A stretch of DNA of 64,000 nt from Scandinavium lactucae (GCF_033843265.1 NZ_JAWXRD010000004.1:106772-170771), one strand, 5' to 3'. Positions 26,135 to 36,739 are shown, counted from the stretch's first letter. The notes: generated by a model from the letters alone, not told the origin. Made by a program: numbers and translations.

Positions 26135-29100
26135 TTATTGCGGCTTCTCTTTCAGCGGGAAGCGACGACGCACTAACACGAAGAACAGCGGCACGAAGAA
26201 GATAGCCAGAACGGTGGCGGAAATCATCCCGCCTATCACACCGGTTCCAACCGCGTGCTGACTGCCAGAGCCAGCGCCGGTGCTGGTGGCCATCGGCAGC
26301 ACGCCGAAGATAAACGCCAGCGAGGTCATCAGAATAGGACGCAGACGCTGACGACAGGCATACAGCGTGGCCTCCAGCAAATCACGGCCTTTCTCATTCA
26401 TCTCATTGGCAAACTCGACGATCAGAATAGCGTTCTTCGCCGCGAGGCCGATAACCGTCAGCAGCCCGACCTGGAAGTAGACGTCATTTTCGAGCCCGCG
26501 CATCCAGGTGGCAAACAGCGCGCCGATAACCCCAAGCGGCACCACCAGCATCACCGAGAACGGTACTGACCAGCTCTCATACAGCGCCGCCAGACACAAG
26601 AACACCACCAGCAGCGAAATCGCATACAGCGCCGGGGCCTGCGCCCCTGAGAGACGTTCCTGATACGACATCGCCGTCCACTCCAGACCAAAACCGGTCG
26701 GCAACTGGGTGACCAGGTTCTCCATGATTTGCATCGCGGTGCCGGTACTCACCCCCGGGGCGGCCTCTCCGACAATTTCCAGGGCGGAATAGCCGTTGTA
26801 ACGCTCCAGTCGCGGCGAACCGGTTTCCCAGCGCGAGGTAGCGAAGGCCGAGAAGGGCACCATCCCGCCGTTGCTGTTGCGCACATACCAGTAGTTAATG
26901 TCATCCGGCAACATGCGATACGGTGCGGCAGACTGGACGTACACTTTCTTGGTACGGCCCCGGTCCATAAAGTCGTTCACGTAATCCGAACCCCAGGCGG
27001 TTTTCATGGTGTCATTGATGTCGTCAATCGATACCCCGAGTGCCTGCGCCTTGCGCTGGTCGATATCAATCTGCAACTGCGGGCTGTCATCGAGGCCGTT
27101 GTGGCGAACGCGGGTCAGTTGCGGATTATCGTTAGCAAGATCCAGCAGTTTGTCGCGCGCCGCCATCAGAGCGTCATGCCCCAGTCCGGCGTGATCCTGC
27201 AGCTCCATATCGAAGCCCGCCGAGCTGCCCAGGCCGCTGATTGCCGCCGGGCTGTTGGCAAATACGCGGGCTTCTTTAATGTCATTAAACGCTTTGGTGG
27301 CGCGTTCAATAATGGCAAACGAGGTGCCGGTTTTGGTATCGCGATCGTCCCAGTCTTTCAGGCGGATAAACATACGCGCCACGTTCTGGCCGTTACCGCC
27401 AGGGCCAGAGCCGATAGTGGCAAAAATCGATGCGACGTTAGCCTGCTCATTTTTAAAGAAGTAGTCTTCGACCTTTTCCACCACTTTCAGCGTCTGTTGC
27501 TGGGTGGCACCGCTTGGCAGCTGGATGGAGGTCAGGAACATGCCGCGGTCTTCCTGCGGCAGGAAGGAGGTCGGCAGTTTGAGGAACAGGAACACCATCC
27601 CACCGAGCAGCAGGGCGTAAATCAGGATCCAGCGCAGGCTGCGGTGCAGGATTTTACCGACCCGCGTTTCATAGCGTTGGGCGCTTTTGTCGAACATCCG
27701 GTTGAACCAGCCGAAGAAGCCCTTCTGACCGTGCTGTTCGCCCTTATGCAGCGGTTTGAGCAAGGTGGCGCACAGGGCAGGGGTCAGGATCATCGCTACC
27801 AACACCGACAGCACCATTGCCGACACAATCGTTACCGAGAACTGCCGATAAATCGCCCCGGTGGTGCCGCCGAAGAAGGCCATCGGGATAAAGACCGCCG
27901 ATAGCACCATCGCGATGCCGACCAGTGCGCCCTGAATTTGCCCCATCGATTTGCGCGTCGCTTCTCTGGGCGACAGCCCTTCGGTGGTCATGATGCGCTC
28001 GACGTTCTCCACCACCACGATGGCATCATCCACCAGCAGGCCGATAGCCAGCACCATCGCAAACATCGTCAGGGTGTTTATCGAATAACCGAACGCGTAC
28101 AAAATGGTGAAGGTGCCCATTAACACCACCGGTACGGCGATGGTCGGAATAAGCGTGGCGCGGAAGTTTTGCAGGAACAGATACATCACCAGGAACACCA
28201 GGGCGATCGCTTCCAGCAGGGTTTTCACCACATCGTGAATCGAGGCTTTAACAAACGAGGTGGTCTCGTAGGCAATCTTGTATTCGAGCCCGTGCGGGAA
28301 GTAGTGCGAGAGTTCATCGAGCCGCGCCAGCGTCGCTTCGGCGGTCTGCATTTCGTTGGCACCGGAGGCGAGCTGAATACCTAAGCCGGAGGCCGGTTTA
28401 CGGTTATAGCGGCTCAGGTAATCGTAGTTTTCGGCCCCAAGTTCCACCGTGGCGACATCACCCAGGGTGACCAGCGAACCGTCTTTATTCACCCGCAGGG
28501 TGATATCGCGGAACTGCTGCGGGGTTTGCAGCAGCGACTGGGCGTTGACCGTGGCGTTCAGCGCCTGTTTATTGACCGACGGTGTACCGCCCAACTGACC
28601 GACCGCCACCTGGGCGTTCTGCGAACTGACCGCGTTGGTTACGTCCTGGGTGGTCATCTGGTAGCTATTGAGCTTCGCCGGATCGAGCCAGATGCGCATC
28701 GAGTACTGTGAACCGTAGGCGCTGATGTTACCCACGCCGTTCACGCGGCTCAGCGGTTCCTGCACGTTACTGGCCACGTAGTCGGCGATATCCTGCTTAT
28801 CCATGCTGCCATCCGTTGAAACGAAGGCAATGGTCAGAATATTGGTATCCCCGGTTTTACGCACCGTGACGCCCTGGTCCTGCACGGCCTGCGGCAGTTT
28901 TTTCAACGCCGACTGCAGCTGGTTTTGCACCTGCTGCATCGCTTCGTTCGGATCGGTGCCCGCGGCAAAGGTAATGGTGATCGTCGCCTGGCCGGCAGAG
29001 CTGCTCTGGGACGACATGTACATCATGTTATCGAGCCCGGTCATGTTCTGCTCAATGACCTGGGTGACAGTATTTTCCAGGGTCTGAGCGGAAGCACCGG

Positions 29101-29248
29101 GATAATTGGCGGTGATGCGCACGTTAGGCGGAGCGAGATCGGGGTATTGCTCAACGGGTAAAGACAAAATGGCCAGCGTCCCCGTCAGACACAGCAGGAT
29201 AGCCAGCACCCAGGCAAAAATGGGGCGATCGATAAAGAAATTCGCCAT
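26135..29248 (-). CDS. acrD: RND multidrug efflux pump AcrD
   Basis: 1037-residue inner-membrane RND proton antiporter, the exact length of E. coli AcrD, exporting aminoglycosides and other amphiphiles with AcrA and TolC. The N-terminus MANFFIDRPIFAWVLAI is typical; the proton-relay aspartates lie in VDDAIVVVENVERI (TM4, near residue 407). Twelve membrane segments and two large periplasmic domains are present. The E. coli neighbours on the other side, narQ and aegA, are missing; nudK is divergent instead. Assigned AcrD rather than AcrB from position next to ypfM and from sequence. Confidence 0.95.
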   Translation of the reverse strand: MANFFIDRPIFAWVLAILLCLTGTLAILSLPVEQYPDLAPPNVRITANYPGASAQTLENTVTQVIEQNMTGLDNMMYMSSQSSSAGQATITITFAAGTDPNEAMQQVQNQLQSALKKLPQAVQDQGVTVRKTGDTNILTIAFVSTDGSMDKQDIADYVASNVQEPLSRVNGVGNISAYGSQYSMRIWLDPAKLNSYQMTTQDVTNAVSSQNAQVAVGQLGGTPSVNKQALNATVNAQSLLQTPQQFRDITLRVNKDGSLVTLGDVATVELGAENYDYLSRYNRKPASGLGIQLASGANEMQTAEATLARLDELSHYFPHGLEYKIAYETTSFVKASIHDVVKTLLEAIALVFLVMYLFLQNFRATLIPTIAVPVVLMGTFTILYAFGYSINTLTMFAMVLAIGLLVDDAIVVVENVERIMTTEGLSPREATRKSMGQIQGALVGIAMVLSAVFIPMAFFGGTTGAIYRQFSVTIVSAMVLSVLVAMILTPALCATLLKPLHKGEQHGQKGFFGWFNRMFDKSAQRYETRVGKILHRSLRWILIYALLLGGMVFLFLKLPTSFLPQEDRGMFLTSIQLPSGATQQQTLKVVEKVEDYFFKNEQANVASIFATIGSGPGGNGQNVARMFIRLKDWDDRDTKTGTSFAIIERATKAFNDIKEARVFANSPAAISGLGSSAGFDMELQDHAGLGHDALMAARDKLLDLANDNPQLTRVRHNGLDDSPQLQIDIDQRKAQALGVSIDDINDTMKTAWGSDYVNDFMDRGRTKKVYVQSAAPYRMLPDDINYWYVRNSNGGMVPFSAFATSRWETGSPRLERYNGYSALEIVGEAAPGVSTGTAMQIMENLVTQLPTGFGLEWTAMSYQERLSGAQAPALYAISLLVVFLCLAALYESWSVPFSVMLVVPLGVIGALFATWMRGLENDVYFQVGLLTVIGLAAKNAILIVEFANEMNEKGRDLLEATLYACRQRLRPILMTSLAFIFGVLPMATSTGAGSGSQHAVGTGVIGGMISATVLAIFFVPLFFVLVRRRFPLKEKPQ

Positions 29249-29478
29249 TGGAATCAGGACCTCATTGCGCGTATTTTTTTGTTATGAAAGGCGTTCAATA
29301 CTGTAGCGGCAAGGTCTGGGCGAAACGTGGAGAAAATAAGGAGATAGTGTAAATTATGATGCTACTTTTAAGCATAAATATACACAAACCCTTCATACTT
29401 CAAATTGAAACCAACGTAACGACAAACTTTGCCACGACGAGTAGACTGAGGTGCAAATTCTGACGCTGTGGAGCCGTA

Positions 29479-30054
29479 ATGTCATTCAATATCGAAATTA
29501 TCAAAGACAAAATCCTGTCGGAAAATTACTTCGTCCTGCGCAACATCACCTACGATTTGACGCGCAAGGATGGGGAAGTCATTCGCCACAAGCGCGAAGT
29601 TTACGATCGGGGTAACGGGGCGACTATCCTGCTGTATAACCCGCAGAAGAAAACCGTGGTGCTGGTACGCCAGTTCCGCGTGGCGACCTGGGTTAACGGC
29701 AATGCGGACGGCAGGCTGATTGAAACCTGTGCCGGGCTGCTCGACGACGATGAGCCGGAAGCATGCATTCGCAAAGAAGCGGTGGAGGAAACCGGCTATC
29801 AGGTTGACCAGGTGCGCAAAGTTTTCGAGCTGTATATGTCCCCGGGCGGCGTGACCGAGCTGGTGCATTTCTTTGTCGCTGAATACCACGAAAGCCTGCG
29901 TGCCACGGCGGGCGGAGGCGTGGAAGATGAAGATATCGAGGTACTGGAGATGCCGTTCGAACAGGCGCTGGCGATGGTCAAACGCGGCGAGATCCGTGAC
30001 GGTAAAGCGGTCATCCTGCTGCAATATTTGCACACCAACGGTTTAATGGACTAA
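29479..30054 (+). CDS. nudK: GDP-mannose pyrophosphatase NudK
   Basis: 191-residue Nudix hydrolase that splits GDP-mannose to GMP and mannose-1-phosphate. A Nudix-box-like stretch runs from GLLDDDEPEA to KEAVEETGY, with metal-binding Glu residues near 94-98. Length matches E. coli NudK. It is followed by ypfG, as in E. coli. Confidence 0.95.
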   Translation: MSFNIEIIKDKILSENYFVLRNITYDLTRKDGEVIRHKREVYDRGNGATILLYNPQKKTVVLVRQFRVATWVNGNADGRLIETCAGLLDDDEPEACIRKEAVEETGYQVDQVRKVFELYMSPGGVTELVHFFVAEYHESLRATAGGGVEDEDIEVLEMPFEQALAMVKRGEIRDGKAVILLQYLHTNGLMD

Positions 30055-30129
30055 TCCGATTGAGTAAGAGGTGGCCGCCAGGCGAGGATACGCGCAGTTT
30101 TAAGCGTCTTTCTGTTCTGGGGTCATCTC

Positions 30130-31176
30130 GTGTATCACCGTCTCTTTTTCCTTTTGCTGCTGGTCGGGTTACCGTCGACGCTGACGTGGGCTGCGCCTGT
30201 GCAACAGGAATTCAGCGACTGGCAGGTCACCTGTAATAATCAGAATTTCTGCACCGCGCGTAACGTCGGCCTCCATCATGGCCTGGTGATGACCCTCACT
30301 CGCAGCGCGGGGGCGCACAATGATTCCACCTTACGCATCGAACTGGGCGGCCCGGAAAACGTGCTGCCCAAAATCGCGCCGATAGCCCCGCGTTTGCTGC
30401 TCGACGGTGCGCCACTAAAACTGCCGGGTGAACACTGGCAGATAACGCCGTGGCATCTCAGTAGCACCGACAGCGTCACCATCAACGCATTTCTCCAGCA
30501 TATTCAGGACGCGCAGGCACTCACCCTGGTGCGGGGCACGCAAAGCATCTCATTGCAGGGCCTGAAAGCGGCGCTGCTGTTTGTGGATGACCGGCAAAAG
30601 CGTGTCGGCAGTGAAACAGCGTGGATTGGCAAAGGCGACGATCCGCCGCTGAGCGTACCGCCTGCCCCGGCGCTGAAAACGGTGGTGAAGGTTAATCCCA
30701 CCCCGACGCCGTTCAGCCGGGAAGAATTTAACGCATTGCTGGATTACGGCACGATGCGCATGAACAACAGCCAGTGCTCACTCGACCCGCTGCGTCGGGA
30801 AGTGTGGGTCACACCGCTCACCGATGATAAAGCGCTGCTGATGCAAAGCTGTGAATCGGGAGCGTACAACACCATTTACCGCGCCTGGCTGGTCACCCGA
30901 CAGAAACCCTTTGTCGCGCAGGCCGTACGGCTTCGGCTGCCGTTCCAGCCAGCGGACAGCGATGAACGCGAAATAGAATTAGTTAATCTGACGTTTGATG
31001 AAAAAACACGAGAGCTGACCACGGTGGATAAAGGCCGTGGTCAGGGCGACTGCGGGGTGCAAACGCGCTGGCGTTATGATGGCCAGCGCTTTCGTCTGGT
31101 GCGTTATGCCGGTCAACCGACCTGTGATAATTGGCAGGGGCCAGATGCCTGGCCCACGTTATGGATCACAAGATAA
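30130..31176 (+). CDS. ypfG: DUF1176 exported protein YpfG
   Basis: 348-residue protein starting with a GTG. A signal peptide (hydrophobic FFLLLLVGLPSTLTWAA, cleaved near residue 22) shows export to the periplasm. The EFSDWQVTCNNQNFCTARNVG start of the mature part is shared with proteins binding or modifying other exported targets, with conserved Cys pairs. It belongs to the YpfG/DUF1176 family of unknown function. It lies 75 bases after nudK in the same direction and before a REP pair. Confidence 0.88.
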   Translation: MYHRLFFLLLLVGLPSTLTWAAPVQQEFSDWQVTCNNQNFCTARNVGLHHGLVMTLTRSAGAHNDSTLRIELGGPENVLPKIAPIAPRLLLDGAPLKLPGEHWQITPWHLSSTDSVTINAFLQHIQDAQALTLVRGTQSISLQGLKAALLFVDDRQKRVGSETAWIGKGDDPPLSVPPAPALKTVVKVNPTPTPFSREEFNALLDYGTMRMNNSQCSLDPLRREVWVTPLTDDKALLMQSCESGAYNTIYRAWLVTRQKPFVAQAVRLRLPFQPADSDEREIELVNLTFDEKTRELTTVDKGRGQGDCGVQTRWRYDGQRFRLVRYAGQPTCDNWQGPDAWPTLWITR

Positions 31177-31183
31177 CATTCAT

Positions 31184-31252
31184 TGCCTGATGGCGGCGCT
31201 GCGCCCCTTATAAGGCCTACAAAACCGTAGGCCCGGTTAGCGCCACCGGGCG
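31184..31252. repeat. REP pair (BIME) between ypfG and tktB
   Basis: Two palindromic GC-rich units in opposite orientation (GCCTGATGGCGGCGCTGCGC and GTAGGCCCGGTTAGCGCC) lie between the convergent genes. Confidence 0.75.
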
Positions 31253-31256
31253 TTCC

Positions 31257-33251
31257 TTACTTACTCAGCACTTTCTTCGCTTTTTCAACAATATTCTCCA
31301 CCGTAAACCCGAAGAACGGGAACAGCTTGTCGGCTGGGGCCGATTCGCCGAAGGTGGTCATGCCGACAATCGCGCCTTTCAGGCCGACGTATTTGTACCA
31401 GTAGTCGGCAATTCCGGCTTCGACCGCCACCCGGGCAGAGACGTCAGACGGCAGCACCGATTCCCGATACGCTTCATCCTGGGCGTCAAACACATCAGTC
31501 GACGGGAGGGAGACCACCCGCACGCTGTGTCCGTCGGCGCGCAGTTTTTCCGCCGCCAGCACGGTTATCTCCACTTCTGAACCCGTCGCAATCAGGATGA
31601 TATCCGGCTTGCCGCCCGCGTCTTTCAGGATGTAGCCGCCACGCGCGATATTCTTCACCTGATCCGGGGTCCGTTCCATTTGTGCCAGATTCTGGCGGGA
31701 GAGGATCAGCGCGGTTGGCCCGGTATGGCGTTCGACGGCTGCTTTCCACGCCACCGCAGTTTCAACCTGATCGCAAGGCCGCCAGGTGCTGAAATTCGGT
31801 GTCAGACGCAGACTGGCGAGCTGTTCCACCGCCTGGTGCGTCGGCCCATCTTCACCCAACCCGATGGAGTCGTGGGTGTAGACCATGATTTGCCTGGCCT
31901 TCATCAGCGCCGCCATACGCGCCGCATTGCGGGCGTACTCGACGAACATCAGGAAGGTGGCGGTATAGGGCACAAAACCGCCGTGATGGGCGATGCCGTT
32001 GGCAATGGCGGTCATCCCGAATTCACGTACGCCGTAGTGAATGTAGTTCCCGGCGAGATCTTCTTTCAGCGAGACCGATTCTTTCCAGATAGTCAGGTTA
32101 CTCGGGGCGAGATCCGCAGAGCCGCCGAGCAGTTCGGGCAGAATTGGCCCATAGGCGTTGAGCGTATTCTGCGAGGCTTTGCGGCTGGCGATTTTCGCCG
32201 GTTCCGACTGCAGTTTCTGGATGTAATCCACCGTGGTTTTTTGCCAGCTTTCCGGCAGCTCACCGCTCATGCGTCGCAGAAATTCAGCAGCCAGCTCCGG
32301 ATGCGCTTTTTTATAGGCGGCGAGTTTCTCATTCCAGCTTTGTTGGGCTTTTTCCCCTTTCTGATGGGCGTCCCAACCGGTGTAAACCTCTTTCGGGATC
32401 TCAAACGGTGGGTATTTCCAGCCGAGTTGTTTCCGCGCCAGGGCGACTTCTTCCTCACCCAGCGCCGCGCCGTGCGACTCCTCTTTCCCGGCTTTGTTCG
32501 GCGAACCGAAGCCAATGACCGTCCGGCAGATAATCAGCGACGGTTTGTCCGTCACGCTCTGCGCTTCAATAATCGCCTTTTTCACCGCCTCCGGGTCATG
32601 CCCGTCGACATCATGCACCACGTGCCAGTGATAAGCTTCGAAGCGTTTGGCGGTGTCATCGGTGAACCAGCCCTCGGTTTCACCGTCAATCGAGATGCCG
32701 TTACTGTCATAGAAGCCAATCAGTTTGCCCAGCCCCAGCGTGCCCGCCAGCGAGCAAACTTCATGTGAAATACCTTCCATCAGGCAGCCGTCGCCCATGA
32801 AAACGTAGGTGTAGTGGTCGACAATCTCATGGTCCGGCTGGTTAAACTGTGCCGCCAGCGTGCGTTCAGCAATTGCCAGACCCACCGCATTGGCCAGCCC
32901 CTGACCGAGCGGCCCGGTGGTGGTTTCAATCCCGGGGGTATAGCCGATTTCCGGGTGCCCTGGGGTTTTGGAATGCAGCTGGCGGAAGTTTTTCAGCTCT
33001 TCCATCGGGAGGTCATAGCCGGTCAGATGCAGCAGGCTGTACAGCAGCATTGAGGCGTGACCGTTGGAGAGAATAAAGCGGTCACGATCGTACCAGTGGG
33101 GATCGGTCGGGTTGTGCTTCAGGAAATCATTCCACAGCACTTCGGCAATGTCTGCCATCCCCATCGGCGCACCGGGGTGGCCGGAATTGGCTTTCTGCAC
33201 GGCGTCCATGCTCAGGGCGCGAATCGCGTTGGCTAGCTCTCTACGGGACAT
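31257..33251 (-). CDS. tktB: Transketolase 2
   Basis: 664-residue thiamine-diphosphate enzyme of the non-oxidative pentose phosphate pathway, moving two-carbon units between sugar phosphates. The start is the ATG at 33251, with GGAGG six bases upstream; a longer in-frame start adds MPRRNV and is not needed. GDGCLMEGIS is the ThDP-binding motif and SGHPGAPMGMADIAE carries an active-site His. The pairing with talA and the neighbour maeB identify it as TktB rather than TktA. Confidence 0.96.
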   Translation of the reverse strand: MSRRELANAIRALSMDAVQKANSGHPGAPMGMADIAEVLWNDFLKHNPTDPHWYDRDRFILSNGHASMLLYSLLHLTGYDLPMEELKNFRQLHSKTPGHPEIGYTPGIETTTGPLGQGLANAVGLAIAERTLAAQFNQPDHEIVDHYTYVFMGDGCLMEGISHEVCSLAGTLGLGKLIGFYDSNGISIDGETEGWFTDDTAKRFEAYHWHVVHDVDGHDPEAVKKAIIEAQSVTDKPSLIICRTVIGFGSPNKAGKEESHGAALGEEEVALARKQLGWKYPPFEIPKEVYTGWDAHQKGEKAQQSWNEKLAAYKKAHPELAAEFLRRMSGELPESWQKTTVDYIQKLQSEPAKIASRKASQNTLNAYGPILPELLGGSADLAPSNLTIWKESVSLKEDLAGNYIHYGVREFGMTAIANGIAHHGGFVPYTATFLMFVEYARNAARMAALMKARQIMVYTHDSIGLGEDGPTHQAVEQLASLRLTPNFSTWRPCDQVETAVAWKAAVERHTGPTALILSRQNLAQMERTPDQVKNIARGGYILKDAGGKPDIILIATGSEVEITVLAAEKLRADGHSVRVVSLPSTDVFDAQDEAYRESVLPSDVSARVAVEAGIADYWYKYVGLKGAIVGMTTFGESAPADKLFPFFGFTVENIVEKAKKVLSK

Positions 33252-33272
33252 AACGTTCCTCCGTGGCAAAAG

Positions 33273-34223
33273 TTACAGTTTGGCGGCAAGCAGGTCTTCC
33301 AGTTTGCGCTGGTCGACGGCGAACAGGCGGATACCTTCCGCCAGCTTATCGACCGCCATCGGATCCTGGTTATGCTCCCAGCGGAATTCAGCTTCGGTCA
33401 GCGGGGTAGGGCGGTTGAAGTACTGGGCGGTCGGGATAAGCTTGCGTTCGACCAGCTCTTCTTTCTCTTGCAGCTCTTTGAGCAGCGCCGGGGCGATGGT
33501 CAAACGGTCGCAGCCCGCGAGGGCCAGAATTTGTTCGGTGCGGCGGAAACTCGCCCCCATCACGATGGTTTCGTACCGGTGTTGCTTGAAGTAATCATAA
33601 ATATTGCGCACCGATTTCACGCCCGGATCTTCTTCCACCACGTACGGGTCCATTGGTTCTCGCTGCTGATACCAGTCGTAAATACGCCCGACAAACGGGG
33701 AAATCAGGAACACGCCCGCTTCGGCGCAGGCGCGGGCCTGGGCGAAGGAGAACAGCAGCGTCAGGTTGCAGTGAATGCCTTCTTTTTCCAGCACCTCTGC
33801 GGCGCGAATACCTTCCCAGGTTGAGGCGAGTTTGATAAGGATCCGCGATTTATCGATGCCCTGATCGGCATACAGCTCAACCAAGTGGCGCGCTTTGGCG
33901 ATGCTTTTTTCCTGGTTGAACGACAGGCGGGCATCCACTTCGGTGGACACTCGGCCAGGGATACTTTTCAGAATTTCCGCACCGAAATTCACCGCCAGTT
34001 TGTCGCAGGCATCACTGACCTGCTGCTCACGGCTGCTACCCTGTTTTTTGGCATACGCCACCGCGTCGTCGAGCAGGTGACCGTAGTGCTCAAGCCCGGC
34101 GGCCTTCAGCAACAGCGAAGGGTTGGTAGTGGCGTCTTCCGGTTGATAGTGGCGAATGGATTCGATATCGCCGCTGTCGGCGACCACGGTGGTGAACTTC
34201 TTGATTCCGTCTAGCTGGTTCAT
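33273..34223 (-). CDS. talA: Transaldolase A
   Basis: 316-residue cytoplasmic class I transaldolase transferring dihydroxyacetone units. K131 in RILIKLASTWEG forms the Schiff base; D17 in VADSGD and E95 in STEVDARLSF are the helper residues. It is followed by tktB after 21 bases, the known stationary-phase operon. An upstream 200-base region separates it from divergent maeB. Confidence 0.97.
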   Translation of the reverse strand: MNQLDGIKKFTTVVADSGDIESIRHYQPEDATTNPSLLLKAAGLEHYGHLLDDAVAYAKKQGSSREQQVSDACDKLAVNFGAEILKSIPGRVSTEVDARLSFNQEKSIAKARHLVELYADQGIDKSRILIKLASTWEGIRAAEVLEKEGIHCNLTLLFSFAQARACAEAGVFLISPFVGRIYDWYQQREPMDPYVVEEDPGVKSVRNIYDYFKQHRYETIVMGASFRRTEQILALAGCDRLTIAPALLKELQEKEELVERKLIPTAQYFNRPTPLTEAEFRWEHNQDPMAVDKLAEGIRLFAVDQRKLEDLLAAKL

Positions 34224-34444
34224 GAAAAGAGACTCCTTATTTCGTCATGCATAACTAAAAAGCATAGCAGACAGGTGCGCCTTGGTTTACGACACCCCTT
34301 AACAGGAGTGTTAAAAATTAATAACAAAAGCGCGTTTTCATGACGAGAGTATGGCGGCCTTCAAAGTTTACGCAGCCGCGAACGGCGATACTCAGGAGTT
34401 AACACCGGGAACACTTTTCTGACGTGACGTAAAAGGAACATAGA

Positions 34445-36724
34445 ATGGATGACCAGTTAAAACAAAGCGCCCTCGATTTCCACGAATTCCCGACACCGGG
34501 GAAAATTCAGGTCTCTCCGACCAAACCGCTGGCGACGCAGCGTGATTTGGCGCTGGCCTATTCGCCGGGCGTTGCTGCCCCGTGCCTCGAAATCGAAAAA
34601 GATCCGCTGGCGGCCTTCAAATACACCGCCCGTGGCAACCTGGTGGCGGTGGTGTCGAACGGCACCGCGGTGCTGGGGCTGGGCAATATCGGCGCGCTGG
34701 CCGGGAAACCGGTCATGGAAGGTAAAGGGGTACTGTTCAAAAAATTTGCCGGGATTGACGTGTTCGATATCGAAATTGACGAACTCGATCCGGATAAGCT
34801 GATTGATGTGGTGGCTGCTCTGGAGCCGACTTTCGGCGGCATCAACCTCGAAGATATCAAAGCGCCGGAGTGCTTCTACATTGAGCAGAAGCTGCGCGAG
34901 CGCATGAAAATTCCGGTGTTCCACGACGATCAGCACGGCACGGCGATCATCAGCACCGCTGCCATTCTCAACGGCCTGCGTGTGGTTGAGAAAAACCTGT
35001 CTGATGTGCGGATGGTGGTTTCCGGGGCGGGTGCCGCAGCGATTGCCTGTATGAACCTGCTGGTAGTGCTCGGGATGCAGAAGCACAACATCGTGGTCTG
35101 CGACTCCAAAGGCGTTATCTACAAAGACCGAGAGCCGAACATGGCGGAAACCAAAGCCGCCTACGCGGTGGTCGATGACGGCAAACGCACCCTGGACGAT
35201 GTGATTGAAGGGGCCGACATTTTCCTCGGCTGTTCAGGCCCGAAAGTGCTCACCCAGGAGATGGTCAAGAAAATGGCGCGCGCGCCAATGATCCTCGCGC
35301 TGGCGAACCCGGAGCCGGAAATTCTGCCGCCGCTGGCGAAAGAAGTGCGTCCGGACGCGATAATTTGCACCGGGCGTTCCGACTACCCGAACCAGGTCAA
35401 CAACGTGCTGTGCTTCCCATTCATCTTCCGTGGCGCACTGGACGTAGGCGCGACGGCGATCAACGAAGAGATGAAACTGGCCGCGGTTCATGCCATCGCT
35501 GAACTGGCACACGCGGAGCAGAGTGAAGTGGTGGCCTCGGCCTATGGCGATCAGGACCTGAGCTTCGGCCCGGAGTACATCATTCCTAAACCGTTCGACC
35601 CGCGTCTGATTGTCAAAATCGCCCCGGCGGTGGCCAAAGCGGCGATGGATTCCGGCGTGGCGACGCGCCCGATTGCCGATTTTGCGGCGTACGAAGAGAA
35701 GCTGAGCGAGTTCGTCTACAAAACCAACCTGTTCATGAAGCCGATTTTCTCTCAGGCGCGCAAAGAGCCGAAGCGCGTGGTGCTGGCGGAAGGCGAAGAC
35801 ACCCGCGTCCTGCACGCTACCCAGGAGCTGATCACTCTTGGCCTTGCCAAACCTATCCTGATTGGCCGTCCGAACGTTATCGAAATGCGCCTGCAAAAAC
35901 TGGGGTTGCAGATGAAGCCGGGCATCGATTTCGACATCGTGAACAACGAATCCGATCCGCGCTTTAAAGAGTACTGGATGGAGTACTACAACATCATGAA
36001 GCGCCGGGGGATAACCCAGGAGCAGGCGCAGCGGCATGTGATCAGCAACACCACGGTGATCGGCGCGATCATGGTTCAGCGTGGTGAAGCGGATGCGCTG
36101 ATTTGCGGCACGATTGGGGATTATCACGAGCATTTCAACGTTATTCAGCAGCTGTTTGGCTACCGCGACGGCGTGCATACGGCGGGGGCGATGAACGCGC
36201 TGCTGCTGCCGAGCGGCAACACCTTTATTGCGGATACCTACGTCAACGACGATCCGACCCCGGAGCAGTTGGCAGAGATTACGCTGATGGCGGCAGAAAC
36301 CGTGCGTCGCTTCGGGATTGAGCCGCGTGTGGCGCTGTTGTCGCACTCTAACTTTGGTTCGTCCAACTGTGCGGCCGCGACCAAAATGCGTAACACGCTC
36401 GATTTAGTCCGCGAGCGCGATCCGGAGTTGATGATTGACGGAGAGATGCACGGCGATGCCGCGCTGGTGGAAAGCATTCGTCATGAACGTATGCCGGACA
36501 GCCCGCTGAAAGGGGCAGCGAATATTCTGGTGATGCCAAATATGGAAGCCGCGCGAATCAGCTACAACCTGCTGCGGGTGTCGAGTTCAGAAGGGGTGAC
36601 CGTCGGACCGGTACTGATGGGCGTGGCGAAACCGGTGCATATTCTGACCCCGATTGCTTCGGTGCGACGAATCGTGAATATGGTCGCCCTGGCGGTGGTT
36701 GAAGCACAGACTGAGCCGCTGTAA
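34445..36724 (+). CDS. maeB: NADP-dependent malic enzyme
   Basis: 759-residue enzyme turning malate into pyruvate with NADPH production. The N-terminal malic domains (about 1-420) include EKDPLAAFKYT and the NAD(P)-fold GAGAAAIACMNL, with LGLGNIG; the C-terminal half (about 430-759) is a phosphate-acetyltransferase-like domain that gives allosteric control by acetyl-CoA. Length equals E. coli MaeB. The eut operon that follows in E. coli is absent: only a REP unit separates it from hemF. Confidence 0.97.
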   Translation: MDDQLKQSALDFHEFPTPGKIQVSPTKPLATQRDLALAYSPGVAAPCLEIEKDPLAAFKYTARGNLVAVVSNGTAVLGLGNIGALAGKPVMEGKGVLFKKFAGIDVFDIEIDELDPDKLIDVVAALEPTFGGINLEDIKAPECFYIEQKLRERMKIPVFHDDQHGTAIISTAAILNGLRVVEKNLSDVRMVVSGAGAAAIACMNLLVVLGMQKHNIVVCDSKGVIYKDREPNMAETKAAYAVVDDGKRTLDDVIEGADIFLGCSGPKVLTQEMVKKMARAPMILALANPEPEILPPLAKEVRPDAIICTGRSDYPNQVNNVLCFPFIFRGALDVGATAINEEMKLAAVHAIAELAHAEQSEVVASAYGDQDLSFGPEYIIPKPFDPRLIVKIAPAVAKAAMDSGVATRPIADFAAYEEKLSEFVYKTNLFMKPIFSQARKEPKRVVLAEGEDTRVLHATQELITLGLAKPILIGRPNVIEMRLQKLGLQMKPGIDFDIVNNESDPRFKEYWMEYYNIMKRRGITQEQAQRHVISNTTVIGAIMVQRGEADALICGTIGDYHEHFNVIQQLFGYRDGVHTAGAMNALLLPSGNTFIADTYVNDDPTPEQLAEITLMAAETVRRFGIEPRVALLSHSNFGSSNCAAATKMRNTLDLVRERDPELMIDGEMHGDAALVESIRHERMPDSPLKGAANILVMPNMEAARISYNLLRVSSSEGVTVGPVLMGVAKPVHILTPIASVRRIVNMVALAVVEAQTEPL

Positions 36725-36739
36725 TGCCCTTGGTTTACA

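Noticed and set aside
26729..27904. A 391-codon open frame opposite acrD
   Set aside because: Antisense to a conserved essential-length RND gene; composition is His/Gln/Arg-rich, typical of shadow frames.
31680..32768. A 362-codon open frame opposite tktB
   Set aside because: Shadow of a highly expressed gene; no ribosome site and no family match.
35234..36346. A 370-codon open frame opposite maeB
   Set aside because: Shadow frame with His/Arg-rich composition.
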